Of a DNA stretch of 64,000 nt, positions 62,081 to 64,000 are shown one piece after another. Under the pieces are notes generated by a model. It was not told where the DNA came from and did no database searches. It saw nothing but the letters and a program-made list of their open reading frames with translations. How positions within the stretch are numbered: the first letter of the stretch is position 1; each line of letters starts with the position of its first letter. This stretch comes from Porphyra umbilicalis. Taxonomy: Eukaryota > Rhodophyta > Bangiophyceae > Bangiales > Bangiaceae. The position numbers and the translations under genes were made by a program. The stretch covers positions 1 through 64,000 of the forward strand of contig KV918778.1 of the NCBI GenBank assembly GCA_002049455.2, read 5' to 3'.

Positions 62081-62231
62081 AAAAACTGAGAAGTGGATAC
62101 GAACATGTCAAACGACAAACAACCACAAGACGAAGAAACATCAACACCCTAAAAAGGCGTAAGACCCCGACATTGTCAACCCCACCCTCCCACCGGGGTC
62201 AACCGAGCAAGTCACTGAGCAGTGAACCTCG
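62081..62231. other. Gap between pol and antisense ORF
   Basis: An A/C-rich 70-base stretch (caaacgacaaacaaccac) follows pol. Next comes a small inverted pair, accccaccc/ccaccggggt, near 62180-62204. The latter could serve as a shared transcription-end region; that is inference. Confidence 0.35.
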
Positions 62232-64000
62232 CTACTCCTCGTCATCACGACGACGCGAGTCCCGACGGGAATCGCGGCTCGCGCCAGCACTGGCCGCCGA
62301 CTCCTGCGAGACACTACGCGCACGCGTGTTGCGCGCCGAGTGCGGAACCCCCGTCGACGGGCCTCCGCCCTCGTGGGTCCGACGACCAAGGATGCTCTGC
62401 GCGTTGAAGCGCGCCGGCGCGGCCTCCTCCTCTGGCTGTATAGCCTCGAGACGCTGGGCGAAGCGCCCGTAGTTGGCCTCGCCGTCAACGGCGCGAGCCA
62501 CGGCATGTCCAATAATGGACAAAGCCGACTCGACACCCCGTCCGTCCGCGCGCTCAACAGCGGTACGCAAGCCTGCGATCTGCTCGACCCAGGCGCTAGC
62601 CACCGCCGACAAGGCTGCCCCGCGGGGCGCGCGAACGCGTACATCGCGCGCGCGCGCCGACCCAAACAAGGCAACCGCCGCGGTTGACGACGCGCGGGTC
62701 GGCCAAGTGGCATCCACCGACCGTGGCGGAGATGGCGAGCGATCGCGCCGCGGTGAACGCGGGCGGTAGCGGCCCTCGCGGGCGTCGCCAAGGGCGTGAG
62801 CCCAGGTTCGACGACCACGACGCCACACCCCGGGATGGTTCGAAGTAATTCGAGCCATCGGGAGTGGCGCGTTCGGGTCCAACGCCCAGTCGAAATCGAC
62901 ACAATGGTGGCGCAGGCAAAAGCCGTATTCCTTGGTCGGGTCGACCGTGACCCGCACCTGCCGGGCTTCCCCGGAGTCGCGGTCGCGCCAGACGACGTCC
63001 TTAAGGACCTCCCGCCAGGGAAACGCCGTCACGGCTTGACGCATCTTGCCGTACAAGACGTACTTGGCCTCGCCGTCGGGCGCGTCCATCAACTTGGACG
63101 TATCCAACGTGTCGAAATGACGAAGCGTCTTCGTGTCCAAGTGGACGAAGAGCTTGTCCTCCTGCAGGTTGTGAACCCACGCAGCAACTGAGTTGCAGTA
63201 GTACTCGGAGTACACCTCCTGCCAGACGGAGCTGTAGGCGTTGCGCAACGCGTCCGCCATGTAGGACACCACCACGGGGGTCGCCACCCACAACCCCGTG
63301 TGGGGCTCCCAGTCCGGGATAGGCGGAAGCCAACGGGACGAGTCGAACGCCCGTGGTGCACGGAGAAATCCAGCCGCCCACGCGGTGGGCATCAACTCGC
63401 GACCGCGAAAGAAGCGCGTGTCAGCGGCCCGACGGTGGTCGGATGGGAACATCGGCAGCCGAAAGGGGTTCGGCAACCCGGTGACCCGCGGACTGCGGTC
63501 ATCTTCGACATTGTCGTTTTCCTCGTGCTTCACCAGCGCAAGCTGCTCGAGGTACGGCTCCAGACAGGAGTCGTGCCCGAACGGGACCGAAAGGTCCTCG
63601 GCGAGAGCCCTCTTGAGCAAGACGGCCTTCGGCCAGTTGCGCAGCAAGCGACAAAACGAGTTGGCCGCTGCCTCGATCGACTCTGTACCCTTCACAGGGA
63701 ACATAAGCGCATTGGCGTACACCAAGCGGTGGAACGGGTGCAACGGCAGTTGGTACCGCACGACCTCGTTGCAAAACGACATCACCTCGTATACACGACG
63801 CTGAGGTCCCTGGTTCCCGAAGTACGGGTCCCCATGGACCTCGGCCACGCGGTCGCCCGCGTGGTCCGGCAACCCGGCTTGCGCCATCACGTCGATGAAG
63901 TTGGGCAACGCCTCGTAGTGAGCGTAAACACGGCGGGTGTGCGCACGAGCGCGATTGCGTACGCACATGTCGTACAGACGGTTGTCGGTGACCCGCGGGA
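62232..64000 (-). CDS. Long antisense ORF downstream of pol (partial, unknown function)
   Basis: A minus-strand frame stays open from the window edge (64000) to TAG at 62232, at least 589 codons. An internal ATG is at 63968, but the frame continues upstream of it, so the true start is outside. The N-terminal ~380 residues have normal composition with many aromatics (EVHGDPYFGNQGPQRRVYEV, VRYQLPLHPFHRLVYANAL). Then comes an Arg/Ser stretch (YRPRSPRRDRSPSPPRS), a helical segment and a basic, acidic-ended tail (SRRDSRRRDDEE). No domain is recognised. It lies tail-to-tail with pol across 151 bases. Antisense ORFs between pol and the 3' LTR are known from some plant Ty3/Gypsy elements such as Grande, so it is probably part of this element. 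A separate host gene or a nested element is the alternative. Confidence 0.65.
   Translation of the reverse strand, partial: PRVTDNRLYDMCVRNRARAHTRRVYAHYEALPNFIDVMAQAGLPDHAGDRVAEVHGDPYFGNQGPQRRVYEVMSFCNEVVRYQLPLHPFHRLVYANALMFPVKGTESIEAAANSFCRLLRNWPKAVLLKRALAEDLSVPFGHDSCLEPYLEQLALVKHEENDNVEDDRSPRVTGLPNPFRLPMFPSDHRRAADTRFFRGRELMPTAWAAGFLRAPRAFDSSRWLPPIPDWEPHTGLWVATPVVVSYMADALRNAYSSVWQEVYSEYYCNSVAAWVHNLQEDKLFVHLDTKTLRHFDTLDTSKLMDAPDGEAKYVLYGKMRQAVTAFPWREVLKDVVWRDRDSGEARQVRVTVDPTKEYGFCLRHHCVDFDWALDPNAPLPMARITSNHPGVWRRGRRTWAHALGDAREGRYRPRSPRRDRSPSPPRSVDATWPTRASSTAAVALFGSARARDVRVRAPRGAALSAVASAWVEQIAGLRTAVERADGRGVESALSIIGHAVARAVDGEANYGRFAQRLEAIQPEEEAAPARFNAQSILGRRTHEGGGPSTGVPHSARNTRARSVSQESAASAGASRDSRRDSRRRDDEE

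Larger units (their letters stand above)
55394..64000 (+). mobile_element. Ty3/Gypsy chromovirus LTR retrotransposon (3' end beyond window)
   Basis: Visible order: 5' LTR (end at 55744), primer-binding site, leader, gag, -1 frameshift signal, pol (PR-RT-RH-IN-chromodomain-extension) and an antisense ORF. No copy of the LTR appears before the window ends, so the 3' LTR is outside. The left border is not fixed and is placed at the end of the preceding reading frame. Confidence 0.85.

Noticed and set aside
62080-62231. 3' LTR directly after pol
   Set aside because: None of the 5' LTR sequence (for example the tattaaaccaccg or ggtctcagtaaactgg strings) recurs here.
1-64000. tRNA or rRNA genes
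   Set aside because: I looked for the B-box consensus ggttcgantcc with cloverleaf context and for rRNA-like conserved cores and found none; the few ggttcga strings lie in coding or unpaired DNA.

Overview
The window looks like nuclear DNA from a GC-rich eukaryotic alga. A bangiophyte red alga (Porphyra/Pyropia type) is my best guess, from the extreme GC content, Ala/Gly/Pro/Arg-rich proteins, few short introns with GTGCGT, GTACGT or GTAAGG donors, and the mixture of Helitron, Harbinger and chromovirus elements. This is inference: the window holds no rRNA, organellar or marker gene.

Layout. (1) 1-14.2 kb: moderately GC-rich DNA with four long low-complexity reading frames of unknown role. One of them (9879-11870, minus) ends in an apparent 2-oxoglutarate/Fe(II) oxygenase fold. 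Between them lie decayed tandem repeats, including an array of six consensus 5' splice-site motifs. A single TPR exon lies at 13.9-14.2 kb. (2) 14.2-30 kb: an extremely GC-rich island. It carries a minus-strand gene with a bZIP-like basic motif, a plus-strand PQQ-type sugar dehydrogenase fused to a hedgehog/intein (Hint) domain, a three-exon AMPK/SNF1 beta subunit (minus) and a three-exon KEOPS subunit Cgi121 (plus). Neighbours are arranged head-to-head or tail-to-tail. Three of these four genes change frame at long G or C runs, which suggests homopolymer-length error in the assembly or real decay. (3) 30.8-42 kb: a large membrane protein, a small secreted Cys-rich protein, a conserved-looking 177-aa ORF, a two-C2H2-finger protein, fold-back elements and two abutting perfect palindromes. 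(4) 42.9-48.1 kb: an apparently intact autonomous Helitron Rep-helicase of 1,723 aa. (5) 48.3-52.1 kb: fold-back elements, a Harbinger transposase relic, a 19-bp minisatellite, and a spliced pseudogene broken by three in-frame stops and no indels. (6) 53-55.4 kb: an ankyrin fragment and a P-loop gene fragment. (7) 55.4 kb to the window end: a Ty3/Gypsy chromovirus with 5' LTR, primer-binding site, gag (one in-frame stop), a textbook -1 frameshift signal, an intact pol with chromodomain and extra C-terminal region, and a long antisense ORF that runs off the window. Its 3' LTR is not in view.

Only four genes can be tied to known cellular roles. AMPK-beta is the energy-sensing kinase scaffold, Cgi121 belongs to the tRNA t6A complex, the PQQ-Hint protein is a probable secreted or lumenal sugar oxidoreductase, and the TPR exon suggests a co-chaperone. 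Most of the rest is transposon-derived or unassigned.
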